From Romboutsia faecis (GTDB lineage Bacteria > Bacillota > Clostridia > Peptostreptococcales > Peptostreptococcaceae), in NCBI RefSeq assembly GCF_014323405.1, contig NZ_JACRWE010000008.1:1-64000 (forward strand): a stretch of 64,000 bases of DNA, in the 5' to 3' direction. Position 1 is the stretch's first letter; the number at the start of each line of letters is the position of its first letter. The notes beneath the pieces were generated by a model that saw only the letters and a list, made by a program, of their open reading frames with translations, was not told the DNA's origin and did not search any database. The translations under genes and the position numbers were made by a program. This document shows positions 16,778 to 25,740 of the stretch, in pieces.

Positions 16778-16811
16778 AAGCTCCTTGCATTTGCAGGGAG
16801 CTTTTCTTTTT
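16778..16811 (+). terminator. Attenuator terminator in codBA leader
   Basis: Stem AAGCTCCTTGCA / TGCAGGGAGCTT (one G-U pair) followed by TTTTCTTTTT, ending 28 bases before codB. Together with the upstream PyrR hairpin it forms an attenuator. Confidence 0.82.
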
Positions 16812-16839
16812 AGGTACTAAAAAGGAAGGTAGAGACAAC

Positions 16840-18099
16840 ATGAGTAAACAACATCAAGATCACGACTATTCGTTAGAGGCAATACCTCAAAATGCTAAAA
16901 AAGGATTTTTCTCAATGTTAGTAGTTATGCTAGGATTTGCATTCTTCTCAGCAAGTATGCTAGCAGGAGGAGATTTAGGTACAAGTCTTAAAATGGGAGA
17001 CTTTGTAAAAGCAGTATTATTTGGAAATATCATATTATGTATATATACAGGGCTTCTAGCTTATATGGCTGGAGATACAGGACTTTCAACACACTTACTT
17101 GCAAGATATTCGTTTGGTGAAAAAGGTTCATATCTTGTATCATTCTTAGTATCAGCGACACAAGTTGGTTGGTTTGGAGTAGGGGTTGCAATGTTTGCAA
17201 TACCAGTAGCAAAAGTAACAGGAATGAATGTATGGATGTTAGTGATAGTATCAGGATTATTAATGACTGCAACAGCATTCTTTGGAATGAAGTCACTTAC
17301 AATATTAAGTATGGTAGCAGTTCCATCAATTGCAGTTCTTGGAAGTATATCAGCAGGAAAAGCTATAGCTGATGTGGGTGGATTAGCAGGATTACTTGCA
17401 ATAGAGCCAAGTGGGACAATTACTATGAGTGCAGCACTTGCAGCAGTTGTAGGAACATTTATAAGTGGTGGTACACTAACACCAGACTTTACAAGGTTCT
17501 CAAATAGCAAAAAAACAGCAGTAAGCACTACAGTAATAGCATTTTTAATAGGAAACTCTTTAATGTTAGCATTTGGTGCAATCGGAGCTATGGCTACAGG
17601 ACATGCTGACATATCAGAAGTAATGTTTGCACAAGGATTAATAATACCAGCAATAATAATATTAGGTCTTAATATATGGACAACTAATGACAATGCTTTA
17701 TATGGATCAGGTCTTGGATTTGCAAATATAACAAAGCAACCAAAAAGTAGAATGGTTATAATCAATGGTATTATAGGTACATTACTTGCAATGTTCTTAT
17801 ATAATAACTTTATGGAATGGTTAAATATGTTAAACTCATTTATACCAGCAACTGGAGCAGTAATAATAGCTGATTATTTTATAATAAACAAAGGAAAATA
17901 TGCAGAGTTTAAATCAGCAAGATTTAAAATAGTAAATATAAATGCTATAATAGCATGGATAGCAGGAGTTGTAGGAGCGTATACAATACCTGGAATAACA
18001 CCTATAAACTCAGTAGCTACAGCGATATTAACTTATGTAGTTTTAACTAAATTAACTTCTAAAAAAGGACAAGAGTTAGAAGATAAAATAGCTGCATAA
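16840..18099 (+). CDS. codB: Cytosine permease (NCS1 family)
   Basis: A 419-aa membrane protein with about twelve hydrophobic segments, of the NCS1 nucleobase:cation symporter family (SLEAIPQNAKKGFFSMLVVMLGFAFFSASMLAGG near the N-terminus, GGTLTPDFTRFSNSKK in the middle, IWTTNDNALYGSGLG). It imports cytosine across the cytoplasmic membrane. Cytosine deaminase follows 54 bases downstream, and the two form an operon. The leader carries a PyrR hairpin and terminator, so expression should fall when UMP is plentiful, fitting pyrimidine salvage. AAGGAAGG precedes the ATG. Confidence 0.94.
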   Translation: MSKQHQDHDYSLEAIPQNAKKGFFSMLVVMLGFAFFSASMLAGGDLGTSLKMGDFVKAVLFGNIILCIYTGLLAYMAGDTGLSTHLLARYSFGEKGSYLVSFLVSATQVGWFGVGVAMFAIPVAKVTGMNVWMLVIVSGLLMTATAFFGMKSLTILSMVAVPSIAVLGSISAGKAIADVGGLAGLLAIEPSGTITMSAALAAVVGTFISGGTLTPDFTRFSNSKKTAVSTTVIAFLIGNSLMLAFGAIGAMATGHADISEVMFAQGLIIPAIIILGLNIWTTNDNALYGSGLGFANITKQPKSRMVIINGIIGTLLAMFLYNNFMEWLNMLNSFIPATGAVIIADYFIINKGKYAEFKSARFKIVNINAIIAWIAGVVGAYTIPGITPINSVATAILTYVVLTKLTSKKGQELEDKIAA

Positions 18100-18153
18100 T
18101 TAAATCTAAATAATAAATTTAAAAATAGCTTTTAGTATCTTAGGAGGATAAAT

Positions 18154-19416
18154 ATGTTAATAAAAAATGCAAAATTAAGAAATAATGACAACTTAGTAGA
18201 TATATTAATAGAAAATGGGATAATAACTAAAATTGAAGCCAATATAGATGTTCAAAATGAAGAAGTTATAGATGCAAATGGATTTTTAGTTGTTCCACCA
18301 TTTATAGAACCTCATATCCACTTAGATACAACATTAACAGCTGGTGAGCCAAAGTGGAATGAAAGTGGAACTTTATTCGAAGGAATAGAGCGCTGGTCAG
18401 AAAGAAAAGAGTTTTTAAGTATAGAAGATGTAAAAATAAGAGCAAGAAAAGCTATAACGTGGCAAGTTGCTAACGGAATACAATTTATAAGAACTCATGT
18501 AGACACTACAGACCCTGAGCTAACAGCAATGAGAGCTATGATAGAATTAAGAGAAGAATTAAAAGACTACGTAACTTTACAAATAGTTGCTTTCCCACAA
18601 GAAGGTATACTTTCATACCCTAATGGGTTTGAATTATTAGAGGAGTCATTAAAGCTTGGAGCAGATGTAGTAGGAGCTATCCCTCACTTTGAATTTACAA
18701 GGGAGTATGGAGTAGAAAGTATAAATAAGATTATTGAACTTGCTAAAAAGTATGATGTATTAGTAGATGTTCACTGTGATGAAATAGATGATGAGCAATC
18801 TAGATTTATAGAAGTACTTGCAGCTAGAGCATATGAAAACAACATGGGACATAAGGTAACAGCAAGTCATACAACAGCTATGCACTCATATAATGGAGCA
18901 TACACTTATAAATTATTTAGACTTTTAAAAATGAGCGGAATAAACTTCATAGCAAATCCACTTGTAAATATACATCTTCAAGGTAGGTTTGATACTTATC
19001 CAAAAAGAAGAGGTATAACAAGAGTAAAGGAAATGGTAGAAGCAGGAATAAATGTATGCTTTGGTCATGATGATATAGTTGATCCTTGGAATCCGATGGG
19101 AACAGGTAATATGTTACAAGTTCTTCATATGGGACTTCATGTATGTCAAATGATGGGATATAGTCAAATAAATGAATCAATAGATTTAATAACAAACAAC
19201 AGTGCAAGAACACTTAATATACAAGATAAGTATGGGATAGAAGTTGGAAAGCCAGGTAATATGATAATACTACCTGCTGAAAATGGATATGATGCTATAA
19301 GAAGACAAGTACCTATACATTACTCAATAAGAGAAGGTAGAGTTATAGCACATACTACTTTAAGTGAAACAACAATAGATTTTGGTAAAAAAGAGATAGT
19401 AGATTTTAAAAAGTAA
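18154..19416 (+). CDS. codA: Cytosine deaminase
   Basis: A 420-aa amidohydrolase that converts cytosine to uracil and ammonia in the cytoplasm. Metal-binding motifs are intact: EPHIHLDTT (His54, His56), [35 protein letters not shown] and [20 protein letters not shown], all as in E. coli CodA (427 aa). AGGAGG lies 6 bases before the ATG. It is second gene of the codBA operon and under the same PyrR-type attenuation. Confidence 0.96.
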   Translation: MLIKNAKLRNNDNLVDILIENGIITKIEANIDVQNEEVIDANGFLVVPPFIEPHIHLDTTLTAGEPKWNESGTLFEGIERWSERKEFLSIEDVKIRARKAITWQVANGIQFIRTHVDTTDPELTAMRAMIELREELKDYVTLQIVAFPQEGILSYPNGFELLEESLKLGADVVGAIPHFEFTREYGVESINKIIELAKKYDVLVDVHCDEIDDEQSRFIEVLAARAYENNMGHKVTASHTTAMHSYNGAYTYKLFRLLKMSGINFIANPLVNIHLQGRFDTYPKRRGITRVKEMVEAGINVCFGHDDIVDPWNPMGTGNMLQVLHMGLHVCQMMGYSQINESIDLITNNSARTLNIQDKYGIEVGKPGNMIILPAENGYDAIRRQVPIHYSIREGRVIAHTTLSETTIDFGKKEIVDFKK

Positions 19417-19417
19417 T

Positions 19418-19464
19418 AAAAAAGCTGTTCTAAAAAAATAGTAATTATTTAGAACAGCTTTTTT
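19418..19464. terminator. Terminator after codA
   Basis: 17-bp stem (19418-19434 / 19448-19464) with A and T flanks; bidirectional, serving also the minus-strand gene ending at 19475. Confidence 0.9.
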
Positions 19465-19474
19465 ATCTATAAAT

Positions 19475-20203
19475 TTAAAAGAAAATAGCATTATTAGTAT
19501 TAATGTCAGTAAATTTATTTTCTAAAGATCTTTTAAATAATGAAATATTAGTAGGTAAAAGTGACAACAAATTTAAGTTTATACAATAATTTAAAAATAC
19601 ATTTCCTAAAAAAGCATTCATATTACAATTATAGTCGTATATTGGAGATAAAAAAATATATTCTGGACTTGAACATATTTTTATACCATTTTCAAAATCT
19701 ATAAAAACTTTTTCCATATTACATTTATAATTAGGTACATAAACATTGCTTATCAATATAGTCTGAATAGAATCGTTAGTTTTTCCTAAAGCTTCAATAG
19801 ATATTTTTTGATTTTTATTAACATGAGCTACTGCCTTTATTCTTACACTTATTTGAAATTCTATATTAAGGCACTCTGTTATATTTAATAGTAAATCATT
19901 ACAACTTTCTTCAATTATATTTACATAATTTTTATCTATATAAAATGAACTTTTAAGAGAAGATGACTTAATTTTCAATTTATGCCCGTTTACAAGTATT
20001 TCTTTATTTATTTTACATATATCGTACTCTAATTTACTTTCTAGTATTTCTATTCTAGCATTACAAGGTAAAGTACAGTTGTCTAGAATATCAAATTTTA
20101 TAGGTAAATTAGAGCTTAATTTATTTATAGTGGTAGTACTATCAAGTATTTTATTTACCTTGAAAGGACATATTATGATGTTAGAACTTTGCTGTATATC
20201 CAC
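19475..20203 (-). CDS. Uncharacterised protein, divergent from Cys-rich spore-surface-like cluster
   Basis: A 242-aa protein I do not recognise. It has no signal peptide or membrane helix, is rich in Asn, Ile and Lys, and has about ten cysteines, including a CTLPC pair. Alternating hydrophobic residues suggest mostly beta strands. The start is GTG with AGGAGGG 7 bases upstream. It faces a three-gene Cys-rich cluster across a 174-base shared promoter region, so a role in the spore coat or exosporium is a reasonable guess from context only. Confidence 0.7.
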   Translation of the reverse strand: MDIQQSSNIIICPFKVNKILDSTTTINKLSSNLPIKFDILDNCTLPCNARIEILESKLEYDICKINKEILVNGHKLKIKSSSLKSSFYIDKNYVNIIEESCNDLLLNITECLNIEFQISVRIKAVAHVNKNQKISIEALGKTNDSIQTILISNVYVPNYKCNMEKVFIDFENGIKICSSPEYIFLSPIYDYNCNMNAFLGNVFLNYCINLNLLSLLPTNISLFKRSLENKFTDINTNNAIFF

Positions 20204-20377
20204 AAATATTCCCTCCTATTAAGTATATATTTATAATATGACAATAAGATAAAAAAGTTATTTTAGAAAATAAAATAACTATGAAAAATATGAATGATAA
20301 TGTCAAAATATGAGGTAACGCATATACTGATACAAAGAGGGAGTGTCTCTTTATAAATTATTAAGGAGTGATTTAAA

Positions 20378-21196
20378 TTGAGTTTTGATTGTATAAATTC
20401 TAATACACCGATGAATTGTGGAGAATATAAAAGACAATATGTAGGAAATTTAGAATATGTTACTGAAGGTTTGCTTTATATTATAAATGACAAGATATTA
20501 ACAAATGAATTACCTGGAACACCTTTTGATACTACTGACGATAATTGTAACTGTACAACTTCTGAGGAAACTGATAATAGAAATGCAAAAGTTTTTAACT
20601 GCGTACAATGGACACAAATAAAAAATGATTTAATAGATATAAATTCTAATCCAAATGATACAAAAGGATTACTACCTATTCTTTTTCAAACAATTAGATG
20701 TACATTAGTTAACACACCTAATATAAATCATGCATTCGCTGCACAGCTAGAAAGATTTTTATGCCTAGTTGAATCTCTAAGTACAAGAATAGACTCTGTA
20801 AGTTGCAACAATAAATGCCCAGAAATAATAGGAGATTTATTATGTTTGCTGTTACAAATATTAACTGAATTAATTTCTGCAGTTTCTAAGCTTGCAGTTT
20901 TAATATATTATTCAGGATGTAATATAAATGCATCAACTGGAAATAAGGAAATTGCTTCATTATTTGAATGTTTATTATGTGATTTTATAAATAATTTATG
21001 TGAACTTGAAAGATTAATTCCTGAATTAAGTGCAATAGTAGTTGGATTTGCAACATGTGATATGCAAATGTGCACACCTTGCTATACAACACAATCTACA
21101 CCTAAAAAATTAAGACCGATTTGTCCACCTCATATGATGAATAATGGAGGATTTAATAGACCATATAATTGCGGAGGTTGTTGCTGTAAGAAGTAA
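20378..21196 (+). CDS. Cysteine-rich protein, candidate spore coat/exosporium component
   Basis: A 272-aa protein with 22 cysteines (8%), including a C-terminal CGGCCCKK. The middle is hydrophobic and helical (LERFLCLVESL, LLCLLLQILTELISAVSKL, LFECLLCDFINNLCELERLIPELSAIVVGFA). It aligns with the next gene across this part, so the two are paralogues. Cys-rich, unsecreted proteins of this sort in clostridia are commonly cross-linked spore-surface proteins; no name can be given. The start is TTG, with AAGGAG 9 bases upstream. A CATATACT at 20321-20328 resembles a SigE-type -10 element, but no matching -35 is clear. Confidence 0.75.
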   Translation: MSFDCINSNTPMNCGEYKRQYVGNLEYVTEGLLYIINDKILTNELPGTPFDTTDDNCNCTTSEETDNRNAKVFNCVQWTQIKNDLIDINSNPNDTKGLLPILFQTIRCTLVNTPNINHAFAAQLERFLCLVESLSTRIDSVSCNNKCPEIIGDLLCLLLQILTELISAVSKLAVLIYYSGCNINASTGNKEIASLFECLLCDFINNLCELERLIPELSAIVVGFATCDMQMCTPCYTTQSTPKKLRPICPPHMMNNGGFNRPYNCGGCCCKK

Positions 21197-21214
21197 ATAG
21201 AACTTATAAAAGTG

Positions 21215-21253
21215 TATGTCTCAATATAGATAAACTATTTATACGGGGACATA
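21215..21253 (+). terminator. Weak hairpin between the two Cys-rich paralogues
   Basis: 8-bp stem TATGTCTC / GGGACATA with one G-U pair, followed by TCTTTTA; may cause partial termination. Confidence 0.35.
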
Positions 21254-21282
21254 TCTTTTACTAGACTAGGAGGGAAATTTAA

Positions 21283-21957
21283 TTGAATGATAATCATAAC
21301 TTAAGAGTTATTTATGAAATATTAAATGATATAAAGTTTAATTTATTTTGTAAAGATAATTATTTAAAAAAAGAAGAAATGCTTGTAAATAACTTAGTAA
21401 ATGAATTACTAAAAGAAAATTTTTGCAAAGAAAGAGATAAAAATTGTGATAAAGCAAAATGTATAAATTTAATAACATTATTGATAAAGACTATTTCAAA
21501 AATAGAGGAATGTACTTGTTGGAAAAAGAATTATGAGTATTTAGTACAAATTGATAGATTTGAATGTATATTAGATAACTTAAAAGGAATATTGTGTCAA
21601 CTTAAGTGTTTGAAATTTAAAGACTGTGATTTAGTACCTAAAGTATTAATTTTGCTATTTAAAATAATAAAATTAATAGCCGATATTATATCTAAGATAA
21701 ATAATATAGAGTGTTTATGTAAACATGATTTATGCTGTGAATGTGAACTTCTAGAATGTGTTATTTACGATTTAGCAGAGGAGATAGTAGAATTTGAAAG
21801 AGAAGTATCAGAACTAGCATATTTGGTTTTAGAAATAGCTTCAAAAAATATTATTAATTGTACAACATCTAGAATGTGCATATATAAAAAGTTAGATTAT
21901 TTAAATGACTATTGTGATCACTATTATATAAAAAATAACTCTAGTTGTAAGTCATAA
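21283..21957 (+). CDS. Cysteine-rich protein, paralogue of the preceding gene
   Basis: A 224-aa protein with 20 cysteines (9%). Its blocks IDRFECILDNL, LVPKVLILLFKIIKLIADIISKI and LLECVIYDLAEEIVEFEREVSELAYLVLEIAS line up with the corresponding blocks of the preceding protein, showing a tandem duplication followed by divergence. It lacks the neighbour's Pro/Asn-rich C-terminal tail. The start is TTG with AGGAGGG 8 bases upstream; an ATG four bases on is out of frame. Probable spore-surface structural protein, by composition and context only. Confidence 0.75.
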   Translation: MNDNHNLRVIYEILNDIKFNLFCKDNYLKKEEMLVNNLVNELLKENFCKERDKNCDKAKCINLITLLIKTISKIEECTCWKKNYEYLVQIDRFECILDNLKGILCQLKCLKFKDCDLVPKVLILLFKIIKLIADIISKINNIECLCKHDLCCECELLECVIYDLAEEIVEFEREVSELAYLVLEIASKNIINCTTSRMCIYKKLDYLNDYCDHYYIKNNSSCKS

Positions 21958-21990
21958 TAAGAAATTTATTATCAATAAGGAGATGTCAAT

Positions 21991-22803
21991 ATGAATAATT
22001 ATAATGGATACGGTAGTGAATATGAAAGTTGTAGTGGGTGCTCTTGTAGTTCTAATCTAGGATGTGACTATCAAACTTGCCCACCAGACTACAATCCAAT
22101 AACGGTAAATAATTCTACAAGTCCCAATATAGAAGGAAGTACTTCTCAAGGCGGAAGTTCTTCGGGAAATACTAGCAATAATACGAGTAATTTAAGTGTA
22201 AATATGTGTTGTTGTAAAAAAGATACTATAAAAGAATGTTGTGTAGAAGGAGTAAGAAAATTACTAGATTTTATTCAGACTAGATCACTAGAAACAACAA
22301 TAACTTCAATACAAGCATATTTATATGGTGATCTAATAATAGAGCAGAATAACTTATTTACACCAAATCCAGCATCTACACCACTTATATCACTTATAAA
22401 TTTAATACAAATACAAAATGCATCGATATGTAATGAAATAGTAAAATCAAGTAATATAGTAACATCCTTATGCGCTGTATCTCTTATAGCATTTAGCTTT
22501 GAGCCTAATAATCAAAATCAGGATATTAAAAAGACATTTAAATTTATTAAAAAATGTTCTTGTGAATGCAACGAAGAAATTGCAGAAGCCTTATGTTTTA
22601 GCGGATTTGGAGGAACATATACTCTTAGATTAAAAGACACACTTCAAATAAGTACAAATGAAACTTTGTCTAAAGCAGCAACATTAACTAATTTATTCTT
22701 AGTAGCAGTAGATAATAATATAGCTATATTCTCAGATGCACTTACTCCTACTTTATATTATGGAATACCTACTTGTAAGATATCTAGCTTTATTAAAAGA
22801 TAG
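21991..22803 (+). CDS. Cysteine-rich protein, third gene of candidate spore-surface cluster
   Basis: A 270-aa protein with 17 cysteines. The N-terminal ~75 residues are low-complexity (Tyr/Gly/Ser/Asn, with SCSGCSCSS and a Ser/Thr/Asn run), then MCCCKKDTIKECC leads into a ~190-residue domain with a KKCSCEC centre. It is not clearly homologous to the two preceding proteins. It begins 34 bases after the previous stop with AAGGAG and ATG, so it is likely co-transcribed. The composition suits a coat or exosporium protein; function unknown. Confidence 0.75.
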   Translation: MNNYNGYGSEYESCSGCSCSSNLGCDYQTCPPDYNPITVNNSTSPNIEGSTSQGGSSSGNTSNNTSNLSVNMCCCKKDTIKECCVEGVRKLLDFIQTRSLETTITSIQAYLYGDLIIEQNNLFTPNPASTPLISLINLIQIQNASICNEIVKSSNIVTSLCAVSLIAFSFEPNNQNQDIKKTFKFIKKCSCECNEEIAEALCFSGFGGTYTLRLKDTLQISTNETLSKAATLTNLFLVAVDNNIAIFSDALTPTLYYGIPTCKISSFIKR

Positions 22804-22831
22804 AATATAAAAATGAGAATTAATACTGAAT

Positions 22832-22872
22832 ACATACATTTAAATAATTTATAAAATTATTTAAATGTATGT
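22832..22872. repeat. Perfect 18-bp inverted repeat after the Cys-rich cluster
   Basis: ACATACATTTAAATAATT and its exact complement around a 5-base loop, without a T tract. It ends the cluster and precedes the next promoter (TATTATAAATATAAT region). Confidence 0.65.
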
Positions 22873-22928
22873 GCTTAGAATGGTATTATAAATATAATAA
22901 CTAATTTGATAAAAGGGAGATTAATTTA

Positions 22929-24089
22929 ATGGATATAAGAGAAGAAATAAAAAAATATAAAGATTATATAGTAGAAATGAGAAGATACTTTCATCAATAT
23001 CCTGAAAAGAGCAATGAAGAGGTAAAAACTTCTAAAAAAATAAAAGAAGAATTAGAAAAAATGGGGATATCTTATAAATCAGTTGCAACTACAGGTGTTA
23101 TAGGTACAATAAAAGGAAGTAAACCAGGAAAAACTATAGCATTAAGAGCTGATATAGATGGCCTTGCAGTAGTAGAGAAGAATGATGTTGATTATAAGTC
23201 TAAAGTAGATGGCATGATGCATGCTTGTGGGCACGATGGTCATATAGCTATGTTACTAGGAGCAGCAAAATTACTAAATGATATTAAGGAAGATATAAGT
23301 GGAACAGTAAGATTAATTTTCCAACCAGCTGAAGAAGTAGCTCAGGGAGCGAAAGCTATGATAGAAGAAGGAGCTCTTGAGGGTGTTGATAGTATATTTG
23401 GAATGCATCTATGGGGAGATTTAGAATGTGGTAAGGTATCAGTTGAAGAAGGTCCCGTAATGTCTGCAGCAGATATTTTTAAAATAAAAGTAAAAGGAAA
23501 AGGTGGACACGGATCTCTACCACATCAAGGTATAGATGCTGTTGTTGTTGCATCTGCAATAGTAATGAATTTACAGACAATAGCAAGTAGAGAAATAAAT
23601 CCAATAGATCCAGTAGTAATTAGTATTGGATCAATAAAATCAGGAACAAGATTTAATGTTATAGCGAGTGAAGCAGTTTTAGAGGGAACATCTAGATGCT
23701 TTAATCCTGAATTAAGAGAAGAAATCCCTAAAATTATAGAACGAATAATAAACCATACAGCACAAACATATAGAGCAGAAGCTAGCTTAGAATATACTTG
23801 GGGAATGCCAGTGTCTATCAATAATAAAGAATGCTCAAAACTAGCAAAAGAAGCAGTAAAAAAGATATTAGGAGAAGATGGAATAAACTCTATGCCTAAG
23901 CTGACTATAGGAGAAGATATGTCGGAGTACTTAAATATCGTTCCGGGTGTAATAGCATTAGTTGGATCAAAAAATGAAAGCAAAGGATGCATATATCCTA
24001 ATCATCATGGAAACTTTGATATAGATGAGGATTCATTAGAAATAGGTGCAGCACTTCATGCACAATATGCAATTGAGTATCTAAATTAA
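22929..24089 (+). CDS. M20-family amidohydrolase / N-acyl-amino-acid hydrolase
   Basis: A 386-aa M20D-type metallohydrolase of the hippurate/IAA-amino-acid hydrolase group: RRYFHQYPEKSNEE near the N-terminus, metal-binding MHACGHDGHIAMLLGAAK, QPAEEVAQGAKAMIEEGAL and HGSLPHQGIDAVV from the dimerisation domain, and a C-terminal NHHGNFDIDEDSL. It releases amino acids from N-acylated or amide-linked forms in the cytoplasm; the exact substrate cannot be told. Monocistronic, with GGGAG upstream and a strong terminator downstream. Confidence 0.92.
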   Translation: MDIREEIKKYKDYIVEMRRYFHQYPEKSNEEVKTSKKIKEELEKMGISYKSVATTGVIGTIKGSKPGKTIALRADIDGLAVVEKNDVDYKSKVDGMMHACGHDGHIAMLLGAAKLLNDIKEDISGTVRLIFQPAEEVAQGAKAMIEEGALEGVDSIFGMHLWGDLECGKVSVEEGPVMSAADIFKIKVKGKGGHGSLPHQGIDAVVVASAIVMNLQTIASREINPIDPVVISIGSIKSGTRFNVIASEAVLEGTSRCFNPELREEIPKIIERIINHTAQTYRAEASLEYTWGMPVSINNKECSKLAKEAVKKILGEDGINSMPKLTIGEDMSEYLNIVPGVIALVGSKNESKGCIYPNHHGNFDIDEDSLEIGAALHAQYAIEYLN

Positions 24090-24113
24090 TAATTATAAAA
24101 TATTAATATTGAT

Positions 24114-24150
24114 AAAAAGCTATATTCTAAAAAATAGAATATAGCTTTTT
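24114..24150 (+). terminator. Terminator after M20 hydrolase
   Basis: 16-bp perfect stem AAAAAGCTATATTCTA / TAGAATATAGCTTTTT with a 5-base loop. Confidence 0.9.
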
Positions 24151-24316
24151 ATTTTATACTGATATTTGGAGATAATAAACAAATAATGTATGAACTAATA
24201 TATTAAAAATATTAATCAATACCATTATAATTATTAATTTTACTTATGAATAGTATATAAATATAATATTTAATATAAAAATGTAAAATATGACAACAGT
24301 AAAAGGAGATGTTTTG

Positions 24317-25738
24317 ATGAAGGATATTGTAATAATAGGAGCAGGTGTTATAGGATGCTCGATTGCTAGAGAATTGTCAAAATATAATTTAGATATATGT
24401 GTAGTAGATAAAAATAATGATGTAGCTGAAGGAATATCAAAAGGCAATAGTGGTATAGTCCATGCTGGATATAATGAAAAAGAAAACACATTAAAGGCTA
24501 AGTTAAATTTAGAAGGAAACTACTTATTTGATGGATTAGCGAAAAGGTTAGATTTTCCTTTTAAAAGGAATGGAGCTCTAATACTAGCTTTTAGTGAAGA
24601 TGAAATGAAAAGAGTTCATGAATTAAAAGCTAATGGAGACAAATTAGGAGTTCCAGCTTTAGAGGTTTTGAATAAAGATGAGGTCTTAAGTTTAGAAAAA
24701 AATATAAGTTCTAAAGTGGTAGGTGCATTATATGCAAAGTCATCTGCAATAGTAAATCCATATGAAATGACAATTGCCTTAGGAGAAAATGCTTCAGAAA
24801 ATGGAGTAGAATTTAAACTAGGGTATAAGGTTATAGATATTAAAAAAGAAGATCGTGGGTTTAAATTAATATTTGAAAATAAAGAAACTATAAATACCAA
24901 TATAGTAATAAATGCCGCTGGTTTATATGGAGCGTTTATAAATAATCTAGTAAACGAAGAAAAATATGAAATAAATCCTTTAAAAGGTGAATATTGTTTA
25001 TTTGATAAGGTTGCTGGTGGTATTTGTAAAAGAACTTTATTCCAAGTTCCTAGTAAACTTAGTAAAGGAGTATTAGTGACTCCAACAGTAGATGGAAATC
25101 TTTTACTTGGACCTAATGCTAGATTAGATGAAAATGCAACAACTTCAAGAGAAGGAATAGATGAAATCATAGAAAATGGAAGTAAGACAATTGAAGACTT
25201 ACCTTTAAATAGAATTTTAACTGCTTTTAGTGGAATTAGACCTAAAACTGATATAGACGATTTTATAATAAAAAGCTCAAAAGACAATCCTAATTTTATA
25301 AATGTAATAGGAATAGATTCACCAGGATTAACATCGGCTCCTGCTATTGGAAAATATGTAGCATCTTTAGTTTCAGATATAGTAAATTTGACTGAAAAAG
25401 ATAATTTTAAAGAAAATAGAAAAGGTATACTTAGATTTTCAGAATTAAATATAGAAGAAAAAAATGAGGTTATTAAAGAAAATTCTTCTTATGGAAAGAT
25501 GGTTTGTAAATGTGAATTAGTAACTGAGGGAGAGATTATAGATTCAATAAAAAGACCACTAGGAGCTACAACAGTAGATGGAGTTAAAAGAAGAACTAGA
25601 GCTATGATGGGTGGATGTCAAGGAATTGGATGCATGTTGACTATAGCTAATATCTTGAGTAGAGAATTAGGTATTAGTATAAGCGATATAAAGAAAAATA
25701 ATGAATCTTCAGTAGTAGTTGGATATAAGGAGGATTAG
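24317..25738 (+). CDS. FAD-dependent oxidoreductase with C-terminal [2Fe-2S] BFD-like domain (GlpA-like)
   Basis: A 473-aa protein. It has a Rossmann FAD motif at the N-terminus ([18 protein letters not shown]), a DAO-type oxidoreductase body ([46 protein letters not shown]), and a C-terminal cluster-binding domain ([12 protein letters not shown] ... GGCQGIGC). This matches GlpA-type anaerobic glycerol-3-phosphate dehydrogenase subunits. The start at 24317 follows AAGGAG by 8 bases; the frame is open from 24290 but without a ribosome site. It is translationally coupled to a second FAD protein two bases downstream. Confidence 0.9.
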   Translation: MKDIVIIGAGVIGCSIARELSKYNLDICVVDKNNDVAEGISKGNSGIVHAGYNEKENTLKAKLNLEGNYLFDGLAKRLDFPFKRNGALILAFSEDEMKRVHELKANGDKLGVPALEVLNKDEVLSLEKNISSKVVGALYAKSSAIVNPYEMTIALGENASENGVEFKLGYKVIDIKKEDRGFKLIFENKETINTNIVINAAGLYGAFINNLVNEEKYEINPLKGEYCLFDKVAGGICKRTLFQVPSKLSKGVLVTPTVDGNLLLGPNARLDENATTSREGIDEIIENGSKTIEDLPLNRILTAFSGIRPKTDIDDFIIKSSKDNPNFINVIGIDSPGLTSAPAIGKYVASLVSDIVNLTEKDNFKENRKGILRFSELNIEEKNEVIKENSSYGKMVCKCELVTEGEIIDSIKRPLGATTVDGVKRRTRAMMGGCQGIGCMLTIANILSRELGISISDIKKNNESSVVVGYKED

Positions 25739-25740
25739 GT

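Larger units (their letters stand above)
16311..16839. other. Long intergenic region: possible small ORF, promoter and PyrR attenuator of codBA
   Basis: The first ~140 bases hold nothing recognised. At 16458-16559 there is a 34-codon reading frame starting at ATA that reads like protein (see separate entry). From 16602 on it holds the codBA promoter and its attenuator leader. Confidence 0.6.

Noticed and set aside
17061-17765. 234-codon open frame antisense to codB
   Set aside because: It is the shadow of a long hydrophobic gene read on the other strand; no ribosome site and no plausible protein family.
24616-25287. 223-codon open frame antisense to the FAD oxidoreductase
   Set aside because: Shadow frame; the sense strand has full domain motifs.
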